64,000 nucleotides of DNA from assembly GCF_024139115.2 (NCBI RefSeq), contig NW_026942538.1, positions 124,001 to 188,000 on the forward strand, read 5' to 3'. How positions within the stretch are numbered: the first letter of the stretch is position 1; each line of letters begins with the position of its first letter. Below the pieces are notes generated by a model. The model was not told the origin of the DNA, did no database searches, and was given only the letters and a program-made list of their open reading frames with translations. This document shows, piece by piece, positions 1 through 11,299 of the stretch. A program made the translations under genes and the position numbers. Origin of the DNA: Armigeres subalbatus. Lineage: Eukaryota > Arthropoda > Insecta > Diptera > Culicidae.

Positions 1-3
1 AGA

Positions 4-1615
4 TTTTGACCCTTCCTTAGTTATAAGGATTTTTTTTCCAGACTCCAGTATTTAAACCGAGATAAAACTACTCAGCTTCCCACGGTGATTTACCGTGAAG
101 CTGACAAAATAATTGCCTACCCAAAGGCGGATGTCATGGGTTGAGTGACAACTCAACGAATGATAACGTACTGTACTTCATGCTGCCTATCTATAAGGCC
201 CTCGTCGGGTTGAATAACTATTGTGACATGGTTAGTAACTATCGTAACGGTGGTTTCATATCTCGGGTACTTTTTCAAAACGGCGTATGTCGCAAATTGT
301 AAACAAACCCGTTTTTAACAGCATATGGCATTAAATTCATCTAAAAATGTGTATATCTTCAAAGCTACATGAAAATGTGTTTTTAAAAATGTAAATCAAT
401 TTTTTTCAAAACGGTGTAACATCATTGTTGAAAATATTGCACATACACCGCTTAGCAGAAAATGTACTTTAAAAAGTTTTTTCGAACAACTAAATAGTTT
501 AAAACATGCGTCTGCTTGTACTTTTTCATCACTGATTTCAAAATTAAACATGTTGCTTGAATATTCTGATTTTCGTTAAGAAAAACATTTTACGTTGTTT
601 TTCTGCAGCAAATGTTGTTACGTCGTGTTGTAAGTGTTGCAATTTTTTTGTCGCATGTGCGTGAAACATTTCAACTTGACGCAACATTTCGACGTAACAA
701 CAATGCAGCGTACGGAGCAGCGTAACATTTCGACGAAAGTAGCATGACCTCGGTCATGCTGACGTATCAAAACGACGTATGTGATTTATCTGTTGCAGAA
801 CGTTGTAACATATATTTTTATCAAAATAACTGAAATGTTCACACGCAGTGCAGATTTCAGGGTCAGTGACGATGAACCTTTTCATAATGTATCGTTGAGG
901 TGTATTCAATTGCAATAAAAATGTTTAGTTTCTAAATAGGAATAAAAATAAATTCTGAAAACTTCCAAGCTCATTTTCTCAGCTTGATCAAAATGTTACA
1001 TACGCCGATTTGAAAAAGTTCCCGAGAATATATTGTACTCGTAATTTCCAGAGACCTCGATATTAATTAATCCAGAACTAACTAAATCAGTCATTGATCT
1101 GAGCGAAACTCAATAGCGTTCAATAATAACACATATTTCGCCTTATGGATGCCTAATTTGCTAGAACTAAACTTGTTCAATACCTTAAAAATGAGCGAGA
1201 TTTTTATGGTAGTAAATTTCAGAATTTGCACACATACGCACACATACATGCAGACAAGTGATCTATTAGTGTCTCAAAACATGCTCACATTTGCTATCTA
1301 GCTTCCACTGAAGAAATTTTTGAAATCCCTTTCAATTTTTACGTTTTTTGCTTTTCTGAGAAGATTTTCTTGTACATGCTTCTATATGTTCCTAAATTAA
1401 AATCATTTGTTTCTTTGAAACAAATCAGAAAAATAGGCATAATTCCATGTCATATTATTTGTTATAATTATATTTTCAATGTCAAAGTGTATTTGTTTAA
1501 AATACCATACATTTTATTTTATAATTCACGAGATTTCTTGATAGATCAATACGTAACACACCTGCGTAACGCATACAAAGTGAAATTATAGACACTTCCG
1601 AAGGAAGGGTCAAAA
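4..1615. mobile_element. Candidate TIR DNA element, outer
   Basis: The first bases read ttttgacccttcctt and the same 15 bases occur inverted at 1601-1615, so the ends could be terminal inverted repeats of an element of about 1.6 kb. The left end sits at the window edge, so target duplication cannot be tested. The interior is AT-rich with no credible gene; the only sizeable open frame (1370-1591) is low-complexity and rejected. A second TIR pair (261-1029) lies inside. The TIR is short, so this is a tentative call. Confidence 0.4.
258..1031. mobile_element. MITE-like element with about 30-bp TIRs
   Basis: The stretch 261-290 (ctcgggtactttttcaaa, then cggcgtatgt) is matched inverted at 998-1028, with two mismatches. 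TA-rich sequence flanks both ends, consistent with a TA target. The inside is non-coding and holds repeated short motifs of the form aacatttcgacg and an 11-bp inverted pair (ttgttacgtcg near 614, cgacgtaacaa near 698). It has the size and make-up of a non-autonomous DNA transposon; the superfamily is not determined. Confidence 0.6.
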
Positions 1616-1664
1616 CGTAAAACCCGTTTTTGAGCATAAGAAGACTGAAAGCCATAACCTCAAA

Positions 1665-2440
1665 TATCACCATCATAGTCGATCTCTCCTAGAAACTTAT
1701 CCATTACCTTCTCGGCCTTAGCTTTTGCTTTGCGAACCGCAGATTCTTGGATCTCGACATTGCACTGATCTCCCAGTGCGTCGACCAGGTCTCTGGCATC
1801 GGTTACTTCATCCACTGGATATTCGAGACTGGGCATAAAGCTCTTACTTGAACCCCATCACCCAGGACCTCCTCCGTCAGCTTTTTGTACTCAGAACTCC
1901 TCTGAGCATCATCCCGCTTGAAGACGAGAATTATCTCGCCTTTCCACGTCCTTCGGATACAGTTGACATCCCCTCCAAGGCGTTAACTCTCATGGCCTTC
2001 AAGACTTCGGGTAGCTTTTATCGTCAGTCTTGACGATAATCGCCTCACCTCTGTCTTTGCGCTTGCCACTGCCATTGGATGGCGTACCCTGGGCTCTACC
2101 CTTCTTAGCAGTAGTGCGCACCGTTCCAACTGTCGCATTCTTCGCGGCCTGCTTGCAGCTGACTCCTCCTCGCCTTTTTGGAGTCCACGACCTCCCTCCA
2201 GGGCAAATCTTCTTCCCGGCGAGTTTCAGTGGTCCACGCTGGTAAAGGCACTGGTCTCTCCGTCTTGGTAGGGCAGGCATTCCGCTCGACCTGCTCCCGT
2301 CTTTCCCGCTTAGGAGCTGCTGACTTCTCGGTATCTACTTTCAAGTCCGCCTCCTCCGTAACCTTACTAAGCTTCGGAGTCGCCCCTGTCACGGCTATCC
2401 GCCTACGGTCTCCGCCAGCCGAGATGAATCCTTGATTCAG
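1665..2440 (-). pseudogene. R1-clade LINE ORF1 (Gag-like) remnant
   Basis: Minus-strand translations in overlapping frames give a basic, lysine/arginine-rich stretch with the pattern W-R-E-V-V-x-S-K-K (near 2200) and, lower down, EAIIVKTDDKSYPK followed in another frame by a region ending DLVDALGDQCNVEIQESAV (near 1760). This order, a basic linker followed by a VK-D-K-SY-x-x-LKAM-type domain, is what I know from ORF1 of R1-clade non-LTR elements, which package RNA in the cytoplasm. At least two frameshifts break it (near 2000 and 1830). The zinc knuckles expected at the C-terminus are not visible. The piece lies downstream, in transcription sense, of the R1 RT at 3.6-5.6 kb, so it is not that element's own ORF1 in normal order. 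Confidence 0.55.
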
Positions 2441-3572
2441 CCTTCTCTTTTTTTATAGAGGGATGAAGGCAACTCTGTTTACAGACACCTGAAATTATCA
2501 CTCAGGGAGTGGGGTTGGCGCGAAAGGCAGAAGGCCAGACCGCCGGACCCACTAAACCCACCCAAGTAACAGAGGGTTACTTGAGTTACCCTCTCTTCTG
2601 ATGCCCTGTCCCCCCCCGGCACTACCTTACAGTATTACTTCTGTGGGGGAAAGCAGTACTGAAAGTACTCTTCCCAAACCGACACCTTTCACAATGCCTC
2701 TCTTCGATGTTTTGTTCTACGTTTGAGGCCTTTGGCTCCCTTGTTGATGACAGCAAGCACACCAAAGCGTTGAGCCCTTGAGCCCTTTATTTTTTCCTTG
2801 TGTCATTCAGCACCACATCTATTTTCTTTTTTAAGGGCCATTTAGCTCTCAACGTACTCGCAAGCTACTTAGATAGTCCCCGGCGGCGGATATATCCTAC
2901 TCCGACGGGGAGTACCCCGGCGGCGGAAGCGCCCTAGATACCGACGATACGCATCCGTGGAAGGCTGTTTCATTACCAACACTACACCTTCACCTGGTTA
3001 GCATGTTCAAAGATCCGCTCAAGTCCTACGCACATTCTCACTTCAACGGATGACCGGATGAATGCCGAGGTCAGACCAAAGATTCCGGGTGGAGATAGCT
3101 TTCGGTTCAGTGGTGCCCAGACGACCCGAAGCCGGTGCATTTGCGCGCCACGATCTACTCAACTGGTCCCCGACGGTGGACCTAGCCTACTCCGATTAAC
3201 CGATTTCCCATGCACTGCGCCTTTTAGCTTCTTGCTTTACTTTTTTTTTATAACTCCTACGGGGAGTTCCCCGACGTTGGAAGCTCCTCCGTAACCGACG
3301 ACCCGTCTCAACGGCTGACCGGACGAGTGCCGAGGTCAATCCAAAGATTCCGGGTGGAGATGACTTCTGGTTCAATGGTGTCCCGACGACCCGGAGCCGG
3401 TGCATTCGTACCCCACGATCTACTCAGCCGGTCCCTGGTGGTGGGCCTAGCCTACTCCGATAACCAAGTTTCGATTACATTGAGCTACTCAGCTCTCACT
3501 TTATTCGTTGAGCCATTTAGCTCCCGGCCCGGCCACGATCGCGAATGATTCGGATAGTCCCCGACGGCGGAT
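2441..3572. repeat. GC-rich imperfect repeat region between R1 parts
   Basis: This stretch is clearly more GC-rich than the surroundings and holds repeated blocks. One block at about 3040-3190 (ccggatgaatgccgaggtca, attccgggtggagat, ctactccgatt) recurs at about 3315-3465. Shorter units of the type ccccggcggcggat with ctactccgacg recur at 2880, 2920, 3170, 3440 and 3555. No open frame persists. It is either the 3' UTR of the RT-bearing element above it or the repeated 5' UTR of a second R1 copy whose Gag follows at 2440-1665. Confidence 0.55.
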
Positions 3573-4483
3573 CTAACCTACTCCGACGAGAAGTTCCTCG
3601 AAAGCGGGAGCTCCTCCGAAACCGGCCGTTTCGTCACGTTCTGAGGCTACGCGCGGTAGCTGGCGCTGGCGTTTCCATTCATTATCGACATATATATTTA
3701 CGACTTCCGCGGCGGAGTACTCATGATCCGCGCTATCTGTATAGGCTACCTGCTGCTGCTCTATTCGCCAACTTCGTTGTAGGATGTCGGCTAACCTGGA
3801 TGTCGCTCTTGCGACCGCTCTCCACTGTTCTGAGTTCTGGCACATTTTTATGACGATGTTATAAAACCGGGGACATGTGAACAGTATATGTTAAGCCGTT
3901 TCTGTCACGTCTGGGCATTGCGGACAGGCGGGAGAAGCCGCGTGTCCGAACCTGTGTAGGTACCAGCTGAAGCATCCGTGGCCTGTTAAGAACTGGGTCA
4001 AGCCAAAGTTTAGCTCTCCATGAGGTCTGCTAATCCATGCCGACACACTTGGGACTAGGCGATGGGTCCACCTTCCTTTAGCCGAGTTGTCCCACTCCCT
4101 CTGCCATTTGGCTACCGTTGCTGCCTTGATATTCCTTCGAGCGTTATCGGTGCCCCTGAGGGCGTAGCACTCCTTGTCTTCCTCCACTTGGATAGGCATC
4201 ATGCCCGCAAGTACACATGCCGCTTCGCGAGATACGGTGCGATATGCGCTGATGACTCTCAGGCACATTAGCCTATGAGTACTCTCCAGCTTTCGCACGT
4301 TGCAGTTTACGCTCAACGCCGATCCCCAGGCTGGACCTCCGTATCGTAGTATTGAAACCGCCACGCTTGCTGGAGCACACCCTAGAGCTGTTCGCCATCA
4401 TCCTCGACAGTACCGTCGACGCGCGCTTGCAGACGTAGTCGACGTGACTTGCAAAGCCCAACTCATCGTCGAGCATCACCTCC

Positions 4484-4552
4484 AAATATTTTCTTGGAGT
4501 TTTCAAATTTTCTTGGAGTTTCAAAATTTCAAATTTTCTTGGAGTTTGTCGC
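4484..4552. repeat. Local triplication inside the R1 RT
   Basis: The motif tttcttggagttt occurs three times with aaatt spacers (from about 4490, 4510 and 4537). On the minus strand it repeats the LQENLK peptide at the end of the RT palm and shifts the frame between the two RT open frames. It looks like replication slippage after insertion. Confidence 0.7.
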
Positions 4553-5552
4553 AGCCGCCGACTCTAATTGTCGCCTCTTGAACCGATTTCCGGTTGTTAA
4601 CGACTATCATCTCCGTTTTATGATGCGCCAGCTGGAGCTTCTTACAGCGCAACCATTCCTCCACTCGACTGATGGAATAGGCTGCAGTCAACTCGACCTC
4701 CTCGATGGATTCTCCGTTCACGGTCATGGTTACGTCATCGGCGAATCCCACTAACTTGACTCCTGGTGGGAGCTTTAACCTCAGCACGCCATCGTACATC
4801 ACGTTCCACAGAAATGGTCCCAAAATTGGTCCCTGTGGGACACCTGCCGTGATAGTGGCCCTCACCAAGCCTCCGTCTGTCTCGTAGATCAATACTCGAT
4901 TGGATTGAATTTCTCGATGCGATCCTTTATCACTTCCGCCGAGCATGTCCTTTGCGTTTATCTTCTAGCCGGGAGGCAGACTGCTCGAAGGGCTGCAATA
5001 TGCTCGCTCCACCAGTATACCTGTGGTCGACAATTTGGTTGTAGGACGAGTGGCTCCCCGACTTCTTCTCTTTGGCTCGCTGCTTATCCTGTACCGAATA
5101 GCCAGATGGTCACTATGGGTATAACCATCGTTGACCCTCCACTGCAGGACACCGGTCAAACTTGGACGGCAGAATGTCCAGCTTAGCTAAGGCTTCTAGT
5201 AGCGTTTGCCCTCTCCGGTTAGTGAGGCGGCTTCTCCACTCCATCGCCCACGCATTGAAGTCCCCTGCAATGACAACTGGCTTGCGACCTGCCAGTTCTG
5301 ATGTCAGCCAATCGACCATCTGGGTGAATTGTTCTATCGGCCACCTTGGCGGCGCATAGCAGCTGCACTCCATTTATCTTAGCTATAACTGCACCCTCCG
5401 CTCTTGTGTTTACCACTTCCTGGGTCGGAAATCTTCCCGTCGTACAAATCGCCGCTGATCTGGATCCGTCTGCTACCCATTTCCCGTTATCCGCGGGGAT
5501 GCGGTACGGGTCCGACAGGATAGCTACGTCTGTTCTAGCTTCTGCTACCGAC

Positions 5553-5597
5553 TGCCACAGCAACTTTTTTTTTAATCTTTATTATGCCACAGCAACT
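5553..5597 (-). mobile_element. Very short retrotransposon tail insertion with TSD
   Basis: The 13-mer tgccacagcaact is present at 5553-5565 and again at 5585-5597. Between them are 19 bases, a T run plus aatctttattat. On the minus strand this is an AATAAAGATT-A(n) tail, so it reads as the last bases of a retrotransposed RNA with a 13-bp target duplication. Removing one copy and the tail restores the LLWQSVAEAR reading of the R1 endonuclease. Confidence 0.65.
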
Positions 5598-5640
5598 GCT
5601 GTGTTAAGCCCTTGGATATAATCCTTGCTGTTCTGACATT

Positions 5641-6039
5641 TTCTGATTTGTAGGGGTAAAATTTCTATTTTGTTGCGGCAAAAGTGCTATTATTCAATGG
5701 TACATAGTAGACTTTTTTGGGTATAATTTTGTTTATCTATGGCACATTTTTGTTTTCTAGGTATGCAAAAATTCTTTGCCCATGCATATACCAACTTTGA
5801 GAAACGTCTCAAATTAAATGATAGCCACCGCTACAACTAGTGAACGCAACTCATGACAACTAGACTATTTGCTCGGCTGCTAACCGGTCACTAGAAAAAA
5901 CATCAACTGTCAATGAGGAAACTCCAAGAACCGGTTGAAATTGATGCCTTTCACCAGCGATTAAAGCATCAGTCTTTGCTGAAAAAGTTTCCGAATGTAA
6001 AAAAAAAACAAAAGCCGTTGGTGGAAAGGCATGTACCGT
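5641..6039. other. No gene recognised
   Basis: AT-rich sequence with short frames only. The last 100 bases (from about 5930) may be the decayed upstream part of the BEL gag remnant that follows. Nothing else is supported. Confidence 0.5.
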
Positions 6040-6365
6040 GTGCTACTAAGCTATCGAATGAACAGATGGCAGCTCGACAAGCCCTCTAAAAAGACTAACC
6101 CGTATTTTATGGCGAACCAGAGTTGTGGCCAATCTTCATTAGTAGCTATGAGTATGCCACGCAAGCGTACGGGTTCCCAAACTTGAATGACCCCAAGCGG
6201 CTACAAGACAATCTACAAGCGCACTCGAGACGGTGTGAAGCCGTCTTGTGCAGAGTCTATTCCAGATGTTATCGACGATTTGCGGCGTCTGTTCGGGACG
6301 TTGTTGACAAAGGTACGCAGCGCACAAGTTCCGAAAGTAGATCGTCTAGGATCAAGAGGAGAAAT
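6040..6365 (+). pseudogene. BEL/Pao gag remnant
   Basis: Combining frames, the translation reads LSNEQMAARQ (about 6057), PVFYGEPELWPIFISSYEYA (about 6105-6160), then AQVPKVDRL. The same positions in the intact BEL gag at 52150-52480 of this window read QLAARQVMPRDLPVFTGD, DWPIFISAFE and PAPKAEKL. So this is a diverged BEL/Pao Gag piece of another family member, capsid-like in role. Stops (near 6088 and 6099) and at least two frameshifts break it, and no LTR is visible around it. Confidence 0.7.
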
Positions 6366-6566
6366 CCTGAACATCCAGAATCCAGAAATCCAGACATTTT
6401 CGCCTCACAACATACAAGGTTTGTGCCTTCTTAAAAGTTGAAGCAAAAGTTTCCCAGAAACACTTTGTCTAAGTCAGTCCATAGTTTTACTACTTTTGGA
6501 GATTTATTAAGTTTATGTCAACAAGCTATAAACATATTCGTTCATTATTGTGATATGGAAATTCTA

Positions 6567-6657
6567 ATATCATCTTCCAAACTTAGACGTACATGTTCAT
6601 GATAGAATTAGAGGCTAAAGTATATATTTGATAGTTCCGCCAGGATACGGCAGGCAT
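6567..6657 (+). repeat. 91-bp dispersed direct repeat, copy 1
   Basis: atatcatcttccaaactt onwards through gtacatgttcatgatagaat and tacggcaggcat matches 7907-7997 with about ten differences. The two copies are in the same direction, about 1.3 kb apart. No TIR, poly-A or target duplication was seen, so the class is unknown. Confidence 0.75.
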
Positions 6658-7906
6658 TGTGATGATAATAATGTTCGTTCATCATAGAAGCACACGAGCA
6701 TGTGGAGACGCATGGTGTATCAACCCATCAACTTCTTGTCGCAAATCTTTTTGAGCATAAATTTAAGTTTTATAATGTTCTGAATACCATCTAATTTTAC
6801 GGGGAACTGAACACCTTTGAAGAAGCGCATTAGTTTACTGATGAAATGTCTGAAAGACAGGAGTAGGCTAAATCGCATAATAAGCTGATATTATCCGTCC
6901 GGGGACTTGCACCGTTGTAAAAAGTACACCACCTTCGAAAAAAGCACGCTTGTCGTTCACAGGAGTGGCGGGACTGCTTGAGTGATCCAGGACTATGAGA
7001 GTCCTGAAAGGTTAATAAAACACGATTCCAGCCACCGTGCATCAGTGGGAATAAATTCTCTGCTGCCTTCTTCTCCACCATTCAGATGTAGGTAGTGTAG
7101 TTTTCCTTCCTGTATTGTTGTTTTTTCCTTATTTCCCTTGGCGACGCTTTTCTGAGACTCTTCAGACTTCCTCTCGGTTTTTCCAATGGGTAGCGTTTAT
7201 GGCTGATTTATTCGGGATATTAATCGAAGATGTTCCTACCACACTTAAGTGAGGAAATAGTTGAAAATAGAAATCCAATTGAGCACCTGGAAGTTCACGC
7301 GCACTACCTAAGTGTTGTGTAAGTCAAGATCTCCAAGATATCCAACAGGAGATTGGTCAGCTGAATAACGACAAACAGCTTGCCAAAATCGCGGACAGAT
7401 ACTTCAACACGGACGCGGTGGACAACAACTAAAAAACAAATGCTACCATATTTATAGAAGCTCCCCACGAACTCCTGCGTCACTTATGTAAGGTATTCGT
7501 TTTTTACCATTGTCTACTCGTGGACAAACATTGGTAAATCAATACCTAAACTTGGGTGCCGGCTTTAAAACTAAGAATTACAAGCGTATTGCTGCATGTT
7601 TACATGAGATAGTTAAATGCCCAAGGACACAATAATAATTGTAATTAGAAGTGTGGGTGTTTTTCCAACTTCCCACGTTCTCAGGTGTTAATGACGCGTT
7701 ATATATCCATACATGCATACGACGTCGGAGGGCAATCACACGCATTTCAATGAAGCGAGCGATATGGTTACGTTGATGATAATAATAATGGTAGTGGAAT
7801 GATGGTTTGTTCAACAGCAGCAGGTAGGGACATTAAACAAATAGTAAAATGAGCGTGAGAAGATCCGCGAAATCAAAACCAGGGCATGATAGAAGTACAC
7901 ATTTTG

Positions 7907-7997
7907 ATATCATCTTCCAAACTTGGACGTACATGTTCATGATAGAATTAGAGGCGAAAGTATAGAATTGATAGTTCCGTTAGGATACGGCAGGCAT
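7907..7997 (+). repeat. 91-bp dispersed direct repeat, copy 2
   Basis: Partner of 6567-6657. Differences are scattered substitutions (for example cttggacg for cttagacg), showing an old duplication or two copies of one dispersed family. Confidence 0.75.
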
Positions 7998-8312
7998 GAA
8001 GAATGTTTTTATAGAAGTCAATTTGAAAGCGAGCAGAGGGCAATATTTGTGATGGCACATATCACACGACCTTCCTTCTGCCACACTGATATTCTTCCCA
8101 CCCCCTTCATACGGGAGCTTGGCAAATGGAAATTTCATTTATCCGTGTGTATTAAAAACATGTATAAAGTTAAAGTACACTCCTTCAAATTTATTGATGA
8201 TTCACACAGGGTAGTTTCAGATTTTTTTATTTAGTCTTCGGCCCTGCTTGAAGATGCCAGTTTGATTCACAGGTTTTTTTTTTTGTTATCGATACTTCAT
8301 CACTCATACTTC

Positions 8313-8434
8313 AAGTCGAGTCAAGTACGAGGCGCTGAAGACGGCCTTACTGTTGAGGTTTAAATACGTATCTGTCAAGGCACAATCAAGTGGTAGAATT
8401 AAATGGAATTATACGAACTCGTCTTATGACAAGT
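8313..8434 (+). mobile_element. MITE of the cacttgtcataagacgag family, left end missing
   Basis: The core aagtcgagtcaagtacgag, ctgaagacggccttactgtt and the right TIR ending ctcgtcttatgacaag match the full 179-bp copy at 13694-13872 and those at 27476 and 39490. The left TIR is absent, so only one arm of the foldback remains. Confidence 0.75.
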
Positions 8435-8479
8435 AAGGACATTCCACTATAAGCTCAAAATAATTTTAAAACTTCTAAA

Positions 8480-8552
8480 TAAATTGCAAATGCAAAAACA
8501 ATTCAGAAACTTAATCAACTTTAGGCAAGACGAAGCTCGTCGGGTCTGCTAG
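8480..8552 (+). mobile_element. Helitron 3' end
   Basis: The sequence ends with gacgaagctcgtc, which folds as a 5-bp stem with a 3-base loop, then gggtctgctag followed by T. A short hairpin about 11 bases before a CTAG terminus with a T after it is the known 3' end of Helitrons, which move by rolling circle. The 5' end was not identified, so the length is unknown. Confidence 0.6.
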
Positions 8553-9115
8553 TAATAGTAATAAAGTAATAGAAAAATAATTACGGTTTATAACACTATG
8601 GGCTTCTAAGCCTCCTATCAAAAGTTCGGTTTTGAACTTTTACGAAAAAGACAAAACTAATCACAGGCAACACGCTAGAAAAGATATCCACTCGTTGGCT
8701 CACACTCAGACATATCGCGGCAGGAAGAAGGCCGGCAGGCAGCAATTTAATTAAATTCCCCACAAAATTATGTTGACATCGTGAAAAATGCACGACAATG
8801 GTGCGGTGGCCACATTCCCTCCAGTCGACTTGCATTCGTTTGACTGGGTGGAAGACATTTGGTTGAATTGCCCTTTCCTTTGGTGCTCTGTGAAGTACGT
8901 TGCTATATGGGCACAAGAACGTTTGTATGTTCTTAGGGATACCAGGGTCAAATTTAGGGAACTGATTAAATATTATAAAATAATGTAGTGGCTTAAGATC
9001 CAGATTATTTAACCTATCGGTGGAGGTGACTTTTGCGTACAACATAAAAATGAAAGTAATAGAAAAGGAACATTTGAAGACTAAATTTAGTACTTTATGG
9101 GGCCATTATCCCGAC
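8553..9115. other. No gene recognised
   Basis: AT-rich with overlapping open frames on both strands at 8596-9045, none of which resembles a known family. Likely non-coding. Confidence 0.45.
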
Positions 9116-9123
9116 TTATTTGT

Positions 9124-9336
9124 GGGCTTCGTGGCCGTGTGGCTAGCGACGTCAATCGTCTAGGCGCATGTGCTATGGAGTGTGGGTTCGATTCCCGCTC
9201 CGGGAAGGAGAAAACTTTTCGTGATCGAAAAATTCTCCACTGGTCCACTGGGTGTTATTTGTCCGTTGTCTAATGTTAAGTGTTAAGTGTTCAGTCTGTA
9301 CGACCTCTGGTCGAAGACGGTGTTCCTGTCTTTTTT
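9124..9336 (+). mobile_element. tRNA-derived SINE, full-length copy
   Basis: The 5' part carries pol III promoter boxes: an A-box-like ggccgtgtggctagcg and a B box gggttcgattcccgctcc. A body follows (ctccactggtccactgggtg, then tctgtacgacctctggtcga) and a T-rich tail ttcctgtcttttttt. The short repeat ttatttgt on each side (9116-9123 and 9336-9343) is a possible target duplication. Two more copies of the family lie reversed at 16783-16952 and 39281-39459. It is distinct in body from Feilai. Confidence 0.8.
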
Positions 9337-9344
9337 TATTTGTT

Positions 9345-11299
9345 TCTCGCATTCACTAAAATAAGTTCATACATTTTAACCAACGGCAGTGAAGTGAACA
9401 GTCCATTTTCTTCGGTCTAGGAAAAAAAGAGTAAAAAAGTACGCAAGTCATCTGGATTTATTTGATTGGAATCCTCGCACATGGTAACAATGAAATCGCA
9501 AAAAAATGAAATCTAATAATTCTAGCCCTCCGCTTGTTTTAAGCACTTTTCAGTAGCAAAATCCTGCCCCTGCCTCCAACTCCCGTTAGAGTAAATCCGA
9601 CACTGCAATTGATAGGTATATGCAGCGGTTAAATGAAATATATATCTTCTATTATGGAACGATTTCCGCTTCAGACTTTAAAGACGGCGGCTGGCTGTTG
9701 GTTTCAGTCGGTGGAGTGCGGAGCTGTTTGGCGTGACTGCCCTGCGGCGGAATCGAGAGGAAGCAATGAATGTGAAGGACACGATTTGTTGCACAGTTTC
9801 GTGCAAGGAGTTTGATATATTCAAACACACATGCACATTAGGATGATCCAGAAATTAGCTTATACTCATAGACGATTAAAATAATCTTCAAAAAGAAATC
9901 AACTCGATAAGCTAACATTTGAAATTTTATTGTTAAAATGACAACTTTTTGTTTTTATTTCTCGCTACTAGAGCGAACTCTGAAGTATAATAAAATTTAC
10001 TTTTGAGGCTATATTGTAGGCAGCGGAAGGAACATTTCTAGCAATAGGTTAAAACAAACCTTGTACCATCGTACTAGACTGAACGTAAGTTAGGGAACAA
10101 TGTACTAAGTCTTCATGACTCGGTAAACAATATTATTCCGAGGAACATACGGAAATTCATATTACCATACAATTTCTTTTATAAGAAGTACTAAGCAAAT
10201 TGGTACATGGTCTTAATTTTGATGATTCTAGATTTTAGAATAAACAAGAAGTGACCATGGAGCCGATTGGTATTACTGGTTTTGTTCTTCTCAAGAAAGG
10301 ATTGAATTCTCGATAGTAAGAAACCTTCTAAGTAAGATATGCCTTCTGAAGCTTATGAGAAAAGCAAAACCGATACTGCTCTGGAGTAATTCGATTTGTA
10401 CTGATGGGTATACCCCGTTGAGCATAAGTACGTTAGGCATAATGGACGCCGAACAGCCTATGATATAAGAGATGAATTGAGCCTAACGTCCATTATACCT
10501 AACATCCTCACGTTACGTTATAATTACGGATTATGCTATAATAGATCTGATTACTGGCTCTCTTCTAGACTTGTAATAACATTTCACAAAAGTAATCGTT
10601 AAGTAGTAAATAATGCGTTTGAGCTGGCCAAACTTACATTTACCATTTAATTTTTTTCGAAGATGTGTCAGCCTAATGAACATTGCACGTAAATAAACTG
10701 CAGTTGGTGTTTTTGTAGTGCATTTAATATTCAACCGCCTAGCGTTCTAACAGAGAAACATATTTGCCTATATGTGCATAGGTCTAACAGAAAGTTACAC
10801 ACGAAGAAACAAAGCAAATTTTATAAGGCAAAGAAAAGGCAATCTTAGTGAAAGCAACTTTGCTTTCGTTTAACGTCAATCTTACAATAGTAGTATGGTG
10901 AGACAATAAAGGGTTTAGTAACATTACAGCAGAAAGGTCACCTGATTTTTGTGCAACATGAGAAATGCTGAACTGATACCCGTAATGCTGGGTAGATACC
11001 TTTTCGTGGTGTAAGTGTAAGTTCGGGGTAATTTCTACCATAGTCAAATTGCCAGCTACAGGCAAATCCTGACCCAACGAATACCTTCCCAATATCCGAC
11101 TCCGAGGAACATAATCCTTCTCTCCCTAGTAACGGTATAGAAATGGACTAGGAATTCTAATGCTATTGTCTTTTTTGTCTTAGATTGAAGTTAAGGACTA
11201 AACCCACCTTGATTTCTGATAGCAATCTGGACAGAGATGTCAAAGGAAACATGAGTATCACTAGTTTCCAGTCTACGAAGTATACCGCAGCAATGCCAT
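9345..11299. other. No gene recognised; one hairpin
   Basis: Non-coding by appearance. The 102-codon minus frame at 10784-11092 has no recognisable domain and is not called. The only structure is the inverted repeat at 10432-10503. Confidence 0.45.
10432..10503. repeat. 17-bp stem inverted repeat
   Basis: gttaggcataatggacg at 10432-10448 pairs with cgtccattatacctaac at 10487-10503, with one mismatch and a 38-base loop. It could be a remnant of a small foldback element. Confidence 0.7.

Larger units (their letters stand above)
3573..5640 (-). pseudogene. R1-clade LINE ORF2, endonuclease-RT, decayed
   Basis: Read on the minus strand, the order is: an AP-type endonuclease start (LLWQSVAEARTDVAILSDPY, about 5590-5500), the endonuclease core PVVIAGDFNAWAMEW (about 5280), the terminal THSDHLAIRY (about 5110), then RT palm AGVPQGPILGPFLWN (about 4850), LVGFADDVTMTVNG (about 4730), AHHKTEMIVVNN (about 4610), and the C-terminal YGGPAWG and RWTHRLVPSVSAWI regions ending near 3660. 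These are R1-clade motifs; the protein nicks target DNA and reverse-transcribes the element RNA. The RT fingers and the first catalytic Asp are missing between endonuclease and palm (near 4960), an internal deletion. Frameshifts, a tandem triplication (4484-4552) and a poly-A tail insertion (5566-5584) also break it, so it is dead. Confidence 0.8.
6366..8312. other. Non-coding, with one duplicated 91-bp block
   Basis: No open frame here resembles a known protein. The only structure seen is a direct repeat (6567-6657 and 7907-7997, annotated separately). GC content and frame lengths are those of intergenic or intronic mosquito DNA. Confidence 0.5.

Noticed and set aside
3891..4271. A separate host gene with Cys/His residues at the end of the R1 frame
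   Set aside because: The CPQCPDVTETAEHILFTCPR pattern is the normal C-terminal part of R1-type RT proteins, continuous with the RT motifs.
10784..11092. 102-codon minus frame as a gene
   Set aside because: No recognisable domain, signal or splice context, and AT-rich surroundings. Left as non-coding.
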